Notes: generated from the letters alone by a model not told the origin. A stretch of 64,000 bases of DNA from Cytidiella melzeri (GCA_022592445.1 JABYQR010000144.1:40172-104171); one strand, 5' to 3'. Positions 34,052 through 44,159 are shown, numbered from the stretch's first letter. Program-made: numbers and translations.

Positions 34052-35103
34052 TCCTCCAATCTCTTTTTGAGGTCGGCGTTCTCCGCCCTCAACTTCTCCA
34101 GTTCTCCTAGTACGGCCTTGAGTGTCACTTCCGATACTCCCGACGAGTTTGACGCTTCTTCCTTCTCAGGCTTCTTTTCTTCGGCCCGAGGAGAGGATGT
34201 CTCCCCATTGGTAGCGGCTACACGTGGTCCACGAGGTGATGGGCGTGGGACTGCCGGTTTGGTACACGTGCGTGCGATGTGACTGGGGTCGGTGGTAATC
34301 TCTTGACAGTTGTAACACCGCCGACCTTGTTGCATTTTGGAGGCATCGACCTCCATGGGAACCGGACCGTTGGAAGGACGGGGAACCGGAGTAAACCTGG
34401 GCTGAGACTGGGTGGGTCTCGACGTAGTTGACGGGGGAACAGACGGAGTTTTCTTTTCCGTCGTCTCCCTGATGCGGGCATATGCGGCTGCCATTTTCAG
34501 GGACCTATCAATCCAGCTTTGGTAATTGGCTGGAGGTGCTTCGGCCGTTGCCAGCCGCCCGTAGATGTATTCAGGGAGACCCTTTATGAACCGGATCTCC
34601 TTGTCTTTGTCGCTCAACCCGTTGATGCGACCCACATATGACTGGAAGTCAGTGACGTATGTACCGACATCCCGCGCGTTCTTTTCCTTCTTTTCAGCTC
34701 CACAGAGCTTCTCCAGTTCACGAATGGCAGTATCCTCGGGCGTTGCATCGCCGAAATACTTTTTGAGTTCGGTTTTGAACTTAGCCCACGTGTCAAGATT
34801 GGCCGGCAAATCACCGTTGTGGTCAGCCATGTGATCTGTAACTGGTATTGCCCATTGGGCAGCTTTCTCCGACAGACGATAGATGGCCGTCAGGACCTTG
34901 GTTTTCTCGTCCGTGATACTGGCAGTCACCCAGTAAGCCTCACACTGGGACAGAAAACGCTCCAGGTCACGACCATGTTCGCCCTTGTATCTATCGGGCT
35001 TGGAATCATTGTTGTTGACCGTAACCTGCGGTCTGGGCATTGCTTGCGCGACTGCAGCTACAATGGCTGCAACCAGGGCGGGATCAACCGCGGGTGTTGT
35101 CAT
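34042..35103 (-). CDS. Gypsy Gag (capsid and nucleocapsid)
   Basis: Gag is counted from the first in-frame ATG (35103, AMTTPAVDPALVAAIV), a Met also present in the older copy. The frame itself is open upstream to 35455 with no other ATG. The capsid-type region (RYKGEHGRDLERFLSQCEAY ... IRFIKGLPEYIYGRL) is followed by a Pro/Ser-rich linker and one zinc knuckle with unusual spacing (CYNCQEITTDPSHIARTC, C-X2-C-X8-H-X4-C). A predicted coiled coil (LGELEKLRAENADLKKRLEE) closes it. The last codons, GAG GGT TTT TGA, contain a slippery heptamer. Confidence 0.82.
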   Translation of the reverse strand: MTTPAVDPALVAAIVAAVAQAMPRPQVTVNNNDSKPDRYKGEHGRDLERFLSQCEAYWVTASITDEKTKVLTAIYRLSEKAAQWAIPVTDHMADHNGDLPANLDTWAKFKTELKKYFGDATPEDTAIRELEKLCGAEKKEKNARDVGTYVTDFQSYVGRINGLSDKDKEIRFIKGLPEYIYGRLATAEAPPANYQSWIDRSLKMAAAYARIRETTEKKTPSVPPSTTSRPTQSQPRFTPVPRPSNGPVPMEVDASKMQQGRRCYNCQEITTDPSHIARTCTKPAVPRPSPRGPRVAATNGETSSPRAEEKKPEKEEASNSSGVSEVTLKAVLGELEKLRAENADLKKRLEEGF

Positions 35104-35457
35104 TGCGGTGGGAGTGGGGGAAACGGTTTCAGGGGCAGTGATGGGATCAGGAATAATGAGGGTATCGTCTGGTGGAGCCGGTGGGTTTTCCGGTACAACT
35201 AAACTGGTATTGACCTCGACTTCTTCAGGAACTCCGACAATCAACGGTATTTGACTGTTATCGCAAGCTACGTATCCACGGTATCGTTGTCCTTCTCTGA
35301 AATGACGGGATACTACAAACTTTTGATTTCGATTTGGACACGGCTGTTGTTCGCAGATTTCAATATATGCGTGGTCCTCTTCGTTATCGTAACAGTCCTG
35401 AAGATCGTCGGGATCAAAGACGTGGAAATGATTATCGCACTCAATGATTGCTATCTA

Positions 35458-36279
35458 CTACAAAGGGAGTTTCTCAAAATATCCTCCGTCTGCTACGAAT
35501 GCAACTCGACTCGTGACTTCTGTCAACCTCTTGCGTAATTGCGTGAAGTTGATCTGTCCTACTGACTGCAGACCCCAGTTCAATGCTTTGAGCTGGGCCG
35601 GCGTGCGGGTGGAGAGTACTTCCTCCGTATGCTCTGTGAGGTACAGAAGCTTGTCGTTGAGTAGCAAAACTGACTTGACCTGTGAGTCGTTGCGGTCGCG
35701 AGTAAGTTCGATGAGGATCTTGAGGCGTTTAGTAGTGGCTTCAATCTTCGGCTTGAGGATACCGACTTGATCCTTGATTGAGAATTTGTGGAAGTCAAGC
35801 GTCACAGGTTTTTGCGCGTCCGGTCGAGGGGGTGCAGGTGCCCGAGCGATACGATCCTTGAGAGATGGTTTCTCAATGCGGTCGGAGAGTGTTTGTGCGC
35901 GCTCCGTGCGTACACGTTCCTTAATAGACTCGTTGTCACGAGCAAACTTTTCGTGGTCAAAGGCTGGGAGTCGGGTGCCGAGAGGGTGATAGTGGGGACG
36001 ACGTGAGACGTAGGAGACGATAGCTTCAAGGTCTTTTTCTGTGTAGAGACGAGGACGACCTTGCTCACGTAGTTCTCGGCGAGCTTCAAAGAAGGACTCG
36101 GGTACACGGCGACGAATGCGTATGTCCTTAGGCACTACAACCACGAAGTGAGATGTAAGATCAAAGGTCCGGGCCAATACAACGTACTGGTAAACCGGGG
36201 GGACTAAACTTTTTAAAACTTTGGGGAAAAGGATGTGTGCGATTGCGCGACGTCCAGGCGAGCGTACAGAGATTCTACC
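35458..36279 (-). CDS. Extra 5' open frame upstream of Gag, function unknown
   Basis: About 270 codons are open between the primer site and Gag, with no Met anywhere in the frame, so initiation must be non-AUG, spliced from the leader or otherwise unusual. The product would be basic and helical (ESFFEARRELREQGRPRLYT, DLEAIVSYVSRRPHYHPLGT, LDFHKFSIKDQVGILKPKIE, LNWGLQSVGQINFTQLRKR). It ends with two consecutive TAG codons (35460-35455). In the older copy (51427-52250) the frame is kept, most differences in the compared 3' part are synonymous, and two tandem stops (TAA TGA) occupy the same place. After the stops the same frame continues open into Gag. I recognise no domain; a retroelement accessory or Gag-related protein is the best guess. 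Confidence 0.65.
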   Translation of the reverse strand, partial: GRISVRSPGRRAIAHILFPKVLKSLVPPVYQYVVLARTFDLTSHFVVVVPKDIRIRRRVPESFFEARRELREQGRPRLYTEKDLEAIVSYVSRRPHYHPLGTRLPAFDHEKFARDNESIKERVRTERAQTLSDRIEKPSLKDRIARAPAPPRPDAQKPVTLDFHKFSIKDQVGILKPKIEATTKRLKILIELTRDRNDSQVKSVLLLNDKLLYLTEHTEEVLSTRTPAQLKALNWGLQSVGQINFTQLRKRLTEVTSRVAFVADGGYFEKLPL

Positions 36280-36280
36280 T
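36270..36280 (-). other. Primer-binding site, self-priming (Tf1-like) type
   Basis: Two bases inside the 5' LTR the sense strand reads AGGTAGAATCT. This is the exact complement of AGATTCTACCT at 36510-36500 within the LTR, about 35 nt downstream of the TATATAAA box (36545-36538), i.e. at the predicted RNA 5' end. I see no match to a tRNA 3' end (no TGG start). Confidence 0.75.
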
Positions 36281-36282
36281 AA

Positions 36283-36801
36283 TGTCAGGAACACAACCCA
36301 ACTCTATGAAGAGCGAGGGAGTGACGACAAGGGGGGAGGAACGACGAGCGAACTCGCGTGGACGATGACGACAGGAGTATAGGTGATGAGGAGGAGTGGA
36401 GACACGACGACGAGGGATCAGCTGACAATGAGCTAAAGACCAGGATATATTAGCAAAGTGATGAGACTTGTACAAGGTGGACGTCACCTAAAGACCAGGA
36501 GGTAGAATCTGAGGTCTTTAGGGAGCTACAGGGTGAGTTTATATACATCTCAGACAAGGACCCCTGGTACCGGGTCTGTACTCCTAACACTGCTGTGGGA
36601 ACGTATGGTGTGCTATGGTGCGATGTTCTACAATGTTCCACAATGTTCCAGCACCTTCTATGATCATGTGACCGGTCTGTCACATGCACTTGATCACCTG
36701 CAGTAGCCATGTACCATCGATAAGATAAGATAAGGAAATTGAGAAGGTAGGATAATGAAAATAAAAGGAAAAGAAAGGAAAAAGTGTGCATGGTCGTGAC
36801 A
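36283..36801 (-). repeat. 5' LTR of the gypsy element
   Basis: This 519-bp LTR carries the promoter: TATATAAA at 36545-36538 in sense, followed by the predicted start region AGATTCTACCT. It is followed outside by CTTAC, the right target duplication. Confidence 0.9.
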
Positions 36802-37474
36802 CTTACCTCCAGCCTTGCACTTGTTAGCGGAGCTGTGAGGCATGACTTTGGGAGTTGCAGGGTTGATGACTGCAGATTTAGCTGGAGTTGCGACAATGAT
36901 GATAAAAGGAAACACAAAAAAGAGTCAGCACGATGTGCTCAACATACAGTTGAAGCAGCACTCGGTTGTACCATGCAGTTACGTCCAAATGGCAGCACTC
37001 ATTGTGTGCTCCTGCACACTTGGCACAGTGAGGTGTGGTGTATGACACAGGCCAGCAGGGCGGCCCCACTGTTGGCCAATGGTGCAGCGAGGCACTAGTA
37101 GGTGCGTATTGATGACTTCAGCTGGCTTTTGGAAGCCTGTTGCAATTGATTCTGGCATTGAAAGGAGGCACCTGAGCATGGTGCACTTGGTATTGATATT
37201 TCCAGCTCTCGCTCACGGACAAGGTTACCTTGTTCTTTTCATTGTTCTCTTTCTATATGAATCACATGGTGGTGTAGCTTCATTCCGGCAGACACAGCCT
37301 TCTTGATTATCATTTCCTTATCGAGCTGTCTCCCGTTGTACTATAAGAGTTCACTCATTCCCCTCTTTTCCCCCCATTGTGCTCTCTTCCTTTGCACCTT
37401 GGGGTAAGCTTGTCTCTCTTGCACTTGCAGTATGTACATATGCTGATCCTGTACTTAGCTCACTCGCTCGATGC
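36802..37474. other. Sequence between gypsy element and solo LTR
   Basis: No gene is supported. The segment TCTCTTCCTTTGCACCTTGG ... CTCACTCGCTCGA near 37383-37473 recurs at about 38200-38234, on the far side of the solo LTR, suggesting a local duplication. Confidence 0.35.
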
Positions 37475-38158
37475 TGTTAAGACCGACTATCGTCAAGGGA
37501 CAAATTGTCAGGTCAGAACCCCTTGGTGTAGCTACACTCAAGGTCTGATGATGGTCTAGGCCGCGCGGTCGCTGTCAAGCACAGTGGCAGACAGATGATG
37601 GTTCGATAGAAGGAATATTGATACAAAGTGGATAGACTGAGGTTCTAGCCCCATGTCTAGCGGCTATTTATACATGTTGACCTAACTAGTTTTGGACCAG
37701 TCCGAGGTAGTGGTAGCAAATTGGAGAAACAGAAAGGAGGAACAATGCACAGAGAACAGCCACTACTCTGGAAAGCCAATGAGAGAAAAGACCGTTGAGG
37801 TGCGGAAACAAGGAACAATAGAAAGGTGAAACATGAGGCAGAGATCAATAGAGAAGGGGTTGAACCCAAAACAGGGTATAGATGGGGTTGGACCCGATGG
37901 AGTGGTAACGGAGGTATGGAAAGGCCGAGGGTTGAACCAACGCAATGGTAATCAATCGGAGTTAGGTCCGAGGTTTGAATGGACATCAGAAGGCAACTGA
38001 TAACATAATAGTCCGTGTTGAACGGAGGCAATGTGGATCAGGGAATGATGGAGGGAAGACGAGTTGGATCGCCAAGGCAATTGTAAAGAAGATAACTGGT
38101 TATCAAGGTAATTGAAGAAGTAAAGAAAAATAATAGGGTGTGAAGACTGTTCGTAACA
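37475..38158 (-). repeat. Solo LTR, family A
   Basis: In sense (minus) it runs TGTTACGAACAGTCTTCACA ... to ...GGTCTTAACA, 684 bp, and is flanked by GATGC on both sides (37470-37474 and 38159-38163). No internal retroelement sequence adjoins, so it is a solo LTR left by recombination. Relatives occur at 44849-45524 and 55509-56148. It contains a TATAAATAG motif. Confidence 0.85.
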
Positions 38159-38411
38159 GATGCTTGTGTCTTAGGTACAGTTATATTGCAATTGTGCTCT
38201 CTTCCTTTGCACCTTGGGCTCACTCGCTCGACGCTTGTGTCTTAGGGACTCAGAGGTCTGACAGCACCGTTAGGTCTTAGCAGCGCACACAACCCTGCTT
38301 TTCGACGTATCCGTTGTTACTTAGCATTGTCAATGAAGTTGGCATAAAGAATGCCAAAGCAGGGAGAGATCTCGGGAGCAAAGAGACATGGAGGGCCAGC
38401 CAGTTGCACAG

Positions 38412-39649
38412 TCACCCAGCTATTGTTGCTTTTGGAGCTGGGGAAGAAAATTGGAGGCAGAGGTGGTGGCCATCTGCCTGAGTAAGAAGAATGCACCAAA
38501 AGAAGACACTGCTCTTAATCTGGTAGCGTTGAACCATGAGTGGTGTTGGGGCACATGCTACAGTAGTAAAAAATGATGAGACAACTTCATCAATATCATG
38601 AGTGGGCAGAGATGAAAATGAGAGGCGGTTGCCAACAGAGTGAATCCAGTACACTGCTTGGAGAGAGGAAAGATCACAGGTAGGATACTTCTGCCTGCTG
38701 AAATCAAGGAAGTCCTGAAGGACTTGGGGATCTGATGGCAGCCGGGACAGGAACACAGATGCTGCATTGGGAAAGGGGATGGTGATGGAGTTTAGAGCAC
38801 CCTCATTGATTGGAATGTGCTTCTTCTTGGACTGCAGCAAATGGGATTGCAGGGTGCACAAAGTGAGTTGATTGCCTTCAGCAGGCAAGACAGACAGACA
38901 GGCCTTTGCAATAGCCTCTGCAGTATGAGTACTCTTGCAGAGGGGGCAAGGAGAGGATGCCACTACTGCAGCGCTGCATGCAGCAAGTTTAGCAGTGGTA
39001 ACAGATGGAGCCACAACTACAGGAAGAGGAGGTACCACAGGTGTAGTAGCCTGGGAGAGAGAGTTGGGTTCCAGGGCTTCCAGGCCTGGAAGAATTCAGA
39101 AAGCGCCTTGTGGACAGGGCACCATAAAGCGAAGGCATGGTTGGAAGGGGGCACTGAAAACAGCCGCATGTGCAGACAGGATGGCTGCTGCAGCACAGAG
39201 AGAATTGGCCAGCATGGAGATGGTTTGATAAACAGAGTTGGGTCCTCTGGTACAGGAGCAGACAGAGAAGATGGTGCAGCAGGGAGAGGAGACTCAACTG
39301 GTGAGGATGATGCAGACTCGACTATGATATCTGGCAAAGCCAGAGGTGGCTCAGGCAAGTGACCAAGAGTGGGAGAAGCAGCCCTATTCATCTCTATCTG
39401 AGGCAGAGGTAGGTGAGGCAGATGAAAGTCCTGAAGTGCCTCCAGAACTCGGTAGATTGAGGCTGCCTTGTTGGCAACAGCCACTCGTTGTTGCGCACAT
39501 TTGTGCTTCTTGATATCTTGGTGCTCTTGGCTGCAGGAGCAAGCTTTGGAGGCAGAGCAGTGCAGGTGGCAGGATACCATCTGGAATGGGGATGCTATGA
39601 AGGTCGCAATGGAATGCAATGGCAGACCGCGAGAGAAGTTGCAAATCAT
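38412..39649 (-). pseudogene. Unrecognised two-frame ORF, probably a decayed mobile-element gene
   Basis: Two overlapping open frames, 39649-39017 (ATG start) and 39038-38412, could form one protein of about 410 residues interrupted by a frameshift near 39030. The first part has a Cys/His-rich N-terminus (CHLHCSASKACSCSQEHQDI) followed by Pro/Ser-rich sequence; the second contains CPLCKSTHTAEA. I recognise no family. Its position among LTR relics makes a transposon origin likely, but a host gene cannot be excluded. Confidence 0.3.
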
Positions 39650-39701
39650 GTGATTCCAGGGCTAGTTTGAAGATCTCTACTGATCAGTCAATAAAAGATG
39701 G

Positions 39702-40066
39702 TGACACAGAGACAGGGATTGACGTGACAAACAGGGACACAGAGTGGAAACAACAAAGGAGGTGGTGGCAGGCGTGAAGCACAATGCGTTCACTAGCTAT
39801 CAAACTTATCCAGAAAGCTAGCCCAGTAAAGACCAAGTTAGAACTGATACTACCTGCTATGTAGTACAAAAGGGGATCACTTACCTAGCCCAGTAAAGAC
39901 CAAGAGATCAAGATGGGGAGCTAGGAGCATAGATGCAGCTGCTTATATAGACTTTAGAGCCTGTGCACAGACCAGGCTTGGCATGAAGTTGTGTGAGAAG
40001 CAAGAACAATAGAACCATCTAAGGGAGAACAATAGCTGTTGTCTGGACTCTGCCAAGACCTCTACC
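39702..40066 (-). repeat. Solo LTR family B, 3' half (split copy)
   Basis: This matches the 3' half of the intact LTR at 58782-59538 in opposite orientation, including the CTTGGTCTTTACTGGGCTAG words. Its outer end is flanked by GATGG (39697-39701). Confidence 0.75.
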
Positions 40067-41072
40067 CGTTGATACACCCGGAATTTGCCAAGCATGTAGG
40101 AAGCACAAGTTTGCTTGAGATCTCGCTGAAGGGATGTCCTTAAGGCGTCACAAGGGCAACATGCCACATGAGCATGGACGCGGGTAAACAAAGGGATCAC
40201 TGTGAGGCACAAGAACAATTGGCTTCTCGTGAAGGCTCTAACCTTGCACCCTACATGAGGCAAACACCTGACAAACAGAAGCCTCGCGGCAGCAGTCTTG
40301 TACAGGGTGTGGCGTCCACGGCGCTCAGCAGTTCCCCAAGACTTGACACTTGCTTTCAGAGCAAAGCCAAACGAACCACAACCAAACAAGTCCAATCAAA
40401 AGCGCAACTTCCATATTGAGCCACCATGGCTGCCCTCCTAACTGGGATCCTTGAGTCTGGCGCTTCCACTCGAGGACGCCCTTGAATTTGCTTCTGCCTC
40501 CCTGTTGTTCTTGAGTGGTGTGGCTCGTTGCTCACAAGGATTCGTTTATATTAGTTACACGGATCCCGGACAAGCTAAGATACACTGCACCCCGTTTTGG
40601 CTGCCCTTGACAAGAAGGAACCTTTTTGCAATGTGTATAGACTGGTGTTCTCACGTGTACTTGCATTGCCTTCAGTGATGGTATAGAAAAATTTCCAGTT
40701 GTTTGTTTCAGATGGTTGGATATTTAAACTACAAACTTTGTACCTCGAGTAGCTGAAAATACGACACCTTGGGTTACCATCTCAAAAGCCCCCACTCCTC
40801 ATACGTGTTAGCTTGCTCGTGTTTGTGACCTGTGTTACTGCGTACTCACTGTGTCCTTGCTTGTGTTCTCGTATCTCTCAAAGACCTTGCCTACACAACA
40901 GACATCCCTTTTCATGCCAGCCTCGAGCTTGCTGACTGAATCAGCTATTAGCAACTCCTGCCACTACTGTGGTCCACAGAAATCCACATGTTGTCCGGAA
41001 TGATCAGCTACTCTCATCGAGAACCCACCATTTACATTATACAACTCCCCTAACGCACCAATCACCGTCTCT

Positions 41073-41318
41073 TTGAGTTCTCCTACCCCTGAGCCCCATC
41101 CAGACGATGAGTCAGAGCTCGAGTCCTACCAAGACTCAGAGATAGACTACAAGGATCCCCCGCGTCACACCATCACTTGTCCTCACAAACAAGGCAGGTT
41201 GCTCCCTCTCTCATTCAAACTAAACAAGGACCCCACCCAAAATATCCCAGGCCCAGCCCTTCTGCTACAGCCTTGCAAGAACTGTAAGCCTCATGTCTAC
41301 GCCATCAACCTCATCTAG
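41073..41318 (+). pseudogene. Acidic, Cys-containing ORF remnant
   Basis: An 81-codon frame (ESELESYQDSEIDYKDPPRH) with CPHKQGRLLPLSFKL and PCKNCKP. The frame stays readable past its stop with further Cys/His words (DPECDINVIEILLPYIVHL, VVCACTTHPG). These resemble in spacing the Cys/His words of the ORF at 42793-42266. Probably part of a transposable element; function unknown. Confidence 0.3.
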
Positions 41319-42265
41319 ACTGTGATCTGAGAATTTTGTTCCTATGACCACCCTTATGATCCTGAGTGCGACATCAATGTCATTGAGATTCTCTTGCCTT
41401 ACATTGTGCACCTCGTAGTCTGCGCTTGCACTACCCACCCTGGCACCTTTGCTGTGATCTTCAGGCACGGCAAGTCCAAGTATGTTGCAAGTAGAATCCC
41501 CGTGCCAGAACAGTAGGTACCACGAGTTGTACCACACAACCACACGAGTTGGGAGAAGAGTGAGTCTTGTCTTGTTGAGTTAAACACTGCATCATTTACT
41601 GAGTTACTGCATCACATTTCTTTTTTCACTGTGTCGCGTTTCCTCAAGTTTTACTTTTGTAGCATTAGCATTTCTTGCGTTGAGACACTGAGTCACGCTT
41701 CAAACTAAGAACAACCTTAAAGACAACACAACCAACTACGAAGTGACAATAGAAGGGTAAAGGTGTGGAAGCGCGGAAGTGTTAAAGTGTGTGAGGTGGT
41801 CTTAGAGTCCTAGTTTTACCGGTGCTAGAAAGAGCGACAAGGTTTGTGATAAAGTTTGTGTGAAAAGAGCTAGACGGGCAGCTACCACGCGTATCGCGGG
41901 TAAAAGGGCAAGACGGCGTGGTGAAAGCGAAAGAGTTTAGCGCGGCTCAAAGAGAACGCGCAGGAGATGTTGCGACTTGTAGGAAAACGGCGCGCGGAGA
42001 GACGCAGATGATAAACGCAGGCGCAATATGAATCTCGAACACAAAATGCGGTCGCTGGTGAAGATGAAGAAGTCGCTGTAAAACGCGGGCGCAGTGAAAG
42101 TGAACGCAGTAAGCTTGACGCAGTAAAGGTAAAACGCAACGCAGTAACGCAGTAAAATAATGCAGTTAAGAAGCAAAACGCAGTATAACGAAGCCGAAAG
42201 AAACCGTAAGAGAAAGACAAACTTATGGAGCGCGAGTCGCAGAACAAGGCTATGTGAGATCGCAG

Positions 42266-42793
42266 TCAATTTGACTTGACAGACTGCGCGCGGGGGCGGT
42301 AGTGTAGAACAACACTTCCCGAGCGGCGATGCGTATTGCAGGCGAATGCGTGGCCAACGACGACGTTGGTAGAGCTGGTAAGATTGAACTGCACTAGTTC
42401 GCACTCGTGGTCCTCGCCTTCAAAGTCTGGGGACAGCCAACAATCTTGGTGTGGCGCGGGCGGGCGATTGCAGTCGAGCAGGACAAAAGGTCCTGAACGT
42501 AGGGGAATTGGGTGATCGCTCTGAGTGTCGCAGTAAGAGCAGTTATCAAGCGAGTCTGCGACAGAGGCGACGGATGACGCTGGCGAGGGTGATTTAGGAG
42601 TTGATCTCTCAGGGGAGACCGTAGGCGCTGCTGAGGGTGCTGGCGGCGGTGTGGGCGCGGGGATGGTAGGGTAACGGCATAGAACCTCGTGCGGGAGCGG
42701 GCGGTAAGGGCAGCGACCGTCGGGTAGGTGGGGAACGGTGGGACAGTAACGGCAGACTCGAGGCGGGTTGTCATTGGTAGACGCAGCAGACAT
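42266..42793 (-). CDS. Pro/Ser-rich ORF with Cys clusters, element-borne
   Basis: A 175-codon frame from an ATG at 42793. The N-terminus has a short Cys cluster (CRYCPTVPHLPDGRCPYRP), the middle is Pro/Ser-rich and the C-terminal part holds CSYCDTQ, DCNRPPAPHQDCW and HECELVQF ... HAFACNTH. The first ~30 codons and about 700 bp upstream recur at 54392-55240, so this is the start of a repeated element. It could be the first ORF of a LINE; I cannot confirm that. Confidence 0.4.
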   Translation of the reverse strand: MSAASTNDNPPRVCRYCPTVPHLPDGRCPYRPLPHEVLCRYPTIPAPTPPPAPSAAPTVSPERSTPKSPSPASSVASVADSLDNCSYCDTQSDHPIPLRSGPFVLLDCNRPPAPHQDCWLSPDFEGEDHECELVQFNLTSSTNVVVGHAFACNTHRRSGSVVLHYRPRAQSVKSN

Positions 42794-43505
42794 AAACGTG
42801 GAAGAAGTTGCAGTGAGACAACGCAGAAGAAGCTACAGCTATGGGCACGAAGAGACTCCCTCGACGCAAGCGCAAAGCGTAAAGTGAACTCTGGAAACTG
42901 GGGTGGGGATTTATTGATTTTCTACGCAGTACAGGCAACACCTTTTTATATACCCTAAAGACCCTCTCCTAAACTTTTTCTTCTATGTCCTAAGCCCAAA
43001 CGCGAGAGCGAAGAAACAGGGTGGCAGAATACTTCCGTCTGCGGAGGCAAAATGTTCAGCGAGTCGACACCCGGCAGGACACAGCGTTGGTCGACGCGGA
43101 GTAGCGGCGCGCGCCCTTGCGCTGACAAGGCGCCACCCGTTGCAAGCAGGTGATGAGGCGCCGTCCAGGAGTTGCACAGCGTGGCGTGATAGGAGTCTTC
43201 CTGAAACGGGGTTCGCGCGTCAAGTTTCTTCTACCGTTGGTCCGACCCGCGTCCGAAACACTTGGTGGCTGGCCGGCCCATGCTCCGATGCAAAAGGGGC
43301 GTGTCTGTGTGTCAGAGTTTGGTGCGATTCCTCGGCCTCGGATGTTTCCGGCGCGTTGCTCCTTGCCAAGTTCTCGTATCCTCGGGAGACTCCTCGTGAC
43401 CTTGTGACGCTGGGAAAGTGGAGGGACTTGCCGCTCAGGATGACGCGGGCCGCGCAAATGGTGGGCTGCTGCCGGGTATCCGCGCCTAGCCAATTTCCGG
43501 GCGTA
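42684..43505 (-). repeat. Dispersed 0.8-kb repeat, copy 1
   Basis: Highly similar to 54392-55240 in the same orientation, covering the first codons of the Cys-rich ORF and its upstream region with a TATATAAAAAGG motif (about 42954-42943). It may be the 5' end and promoter of a retroelement. Confidence 0.75.
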
Positions 43506-43794
43506 TCAGCGTCTCACTTCTTGTCTTGCGTTTGCACTTGCGTCTCACTTTGCTTATCCATCTGTTGCATGTTTTGCAAAGCTTGCATTCTCGTGTTACC
43601 ACAAAAGGCCAACTGGTCACATTTGTTTGCTGCTTGCAATAACTTTGGCATTACTAGGCAAGCTTAGGACTCTTTTGGCCCACTCAAACCTTCTACACAC
43701 AACCCACACTTAACTTATTCACGTGATTGCCTCTTTGAGGTCTGGTATGCTGGTTCCTGGCCCCTTTGTGTCCAGGGTGGTTATTAGTGTTTCA

Positions 43795-44159
43795 CTGTGA
43801 GAGAATCTATCTAAAAGGAGGCCAGTTATTGTGTTCAGTTCCCACACCTGTGAGAACACTCTACCATAAAGAGAACAATAGCAAAAGAACAATAGAAGTC
43901 CATGTAAACAGTGTCTATGACATCAAACACTAGCTATGGGCTGAGCCATGTGGTTGTAGCCATGTGGTCTTACATAAGCTGAGTTACGTGCTAGTGTGAT
44001 GTAGTAGTAAGTAATGTGACCATGTAGAGTGTCTAAGCTATATGATATGGGCGCTTAATAGATGTGCAAGGGGTTTGCAGAAAGGGTTGCAATCAGGTTG
44101 CAAAGGTTGTAACAAGAGGTAAAATGCGAAAATAAGGGCTAGTCGGGCCATCCATAACA
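43795..44159 (-). repeat. Solo LTR family B, 5' half (split copy)
   Basis: This matches the 5' half of LTR 58782-59538 in opposite orientation, starting TGTTATGGATGG in sense. It is flanked outside by GATGG (44160-44164), the partner of the duplication at 39697-39701. Confidence 0.78.

Larger units (their letters stand above)
29561..36801 (-). mobile_element. Complete chromodomain Ty3/gypsy retrotransposon
   Basis: The element is bounded by two LTRs (29561-30080 and 36283-36801), TGTCAC... to ...CTGACA in sense, and by perfect 5-bp duplications CTTAC at 29556-29560 and 36802-36806. I can see only one indel and one substitution between the LTRs, so insertion is recent. Sense is the minus strand. 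The order is 5' LTR, self-priming-type primer site, an extra 5' open frame, Gag, Pol (protease, reverse transcriptase, RNase H, integrase, chromodomain), polypurine tract, 3' LTR. All long frames are open, so it may be autonomous. A relative is truncated at 50933-52931. Confidence 0.93.
40067..43794. mobile_element. 3.7-kb insertion splitting LTR B, unclassified
   Basis: The LTR B sequence stops at 40066 and resumes at 43795, so everything between appears to be a later insertion. It contains a short plus-strand frame (41073-41318), a minus-strand frame (42793-42266) and, at 42684-43505, an 0.8-kb segment repeated at 54392-55240. I find no clear terminal inverted repeat, LTR pair or transposase, so the class is unknown. 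Confidence 0.5.

Noticed and set aside
38860..39362. Long plus-strand open frames opposite the two-frame minus-strand ORF
   Set aside because: They are antisense to the longer minus-strand frames, have no domain features and appear to be shadow frames.
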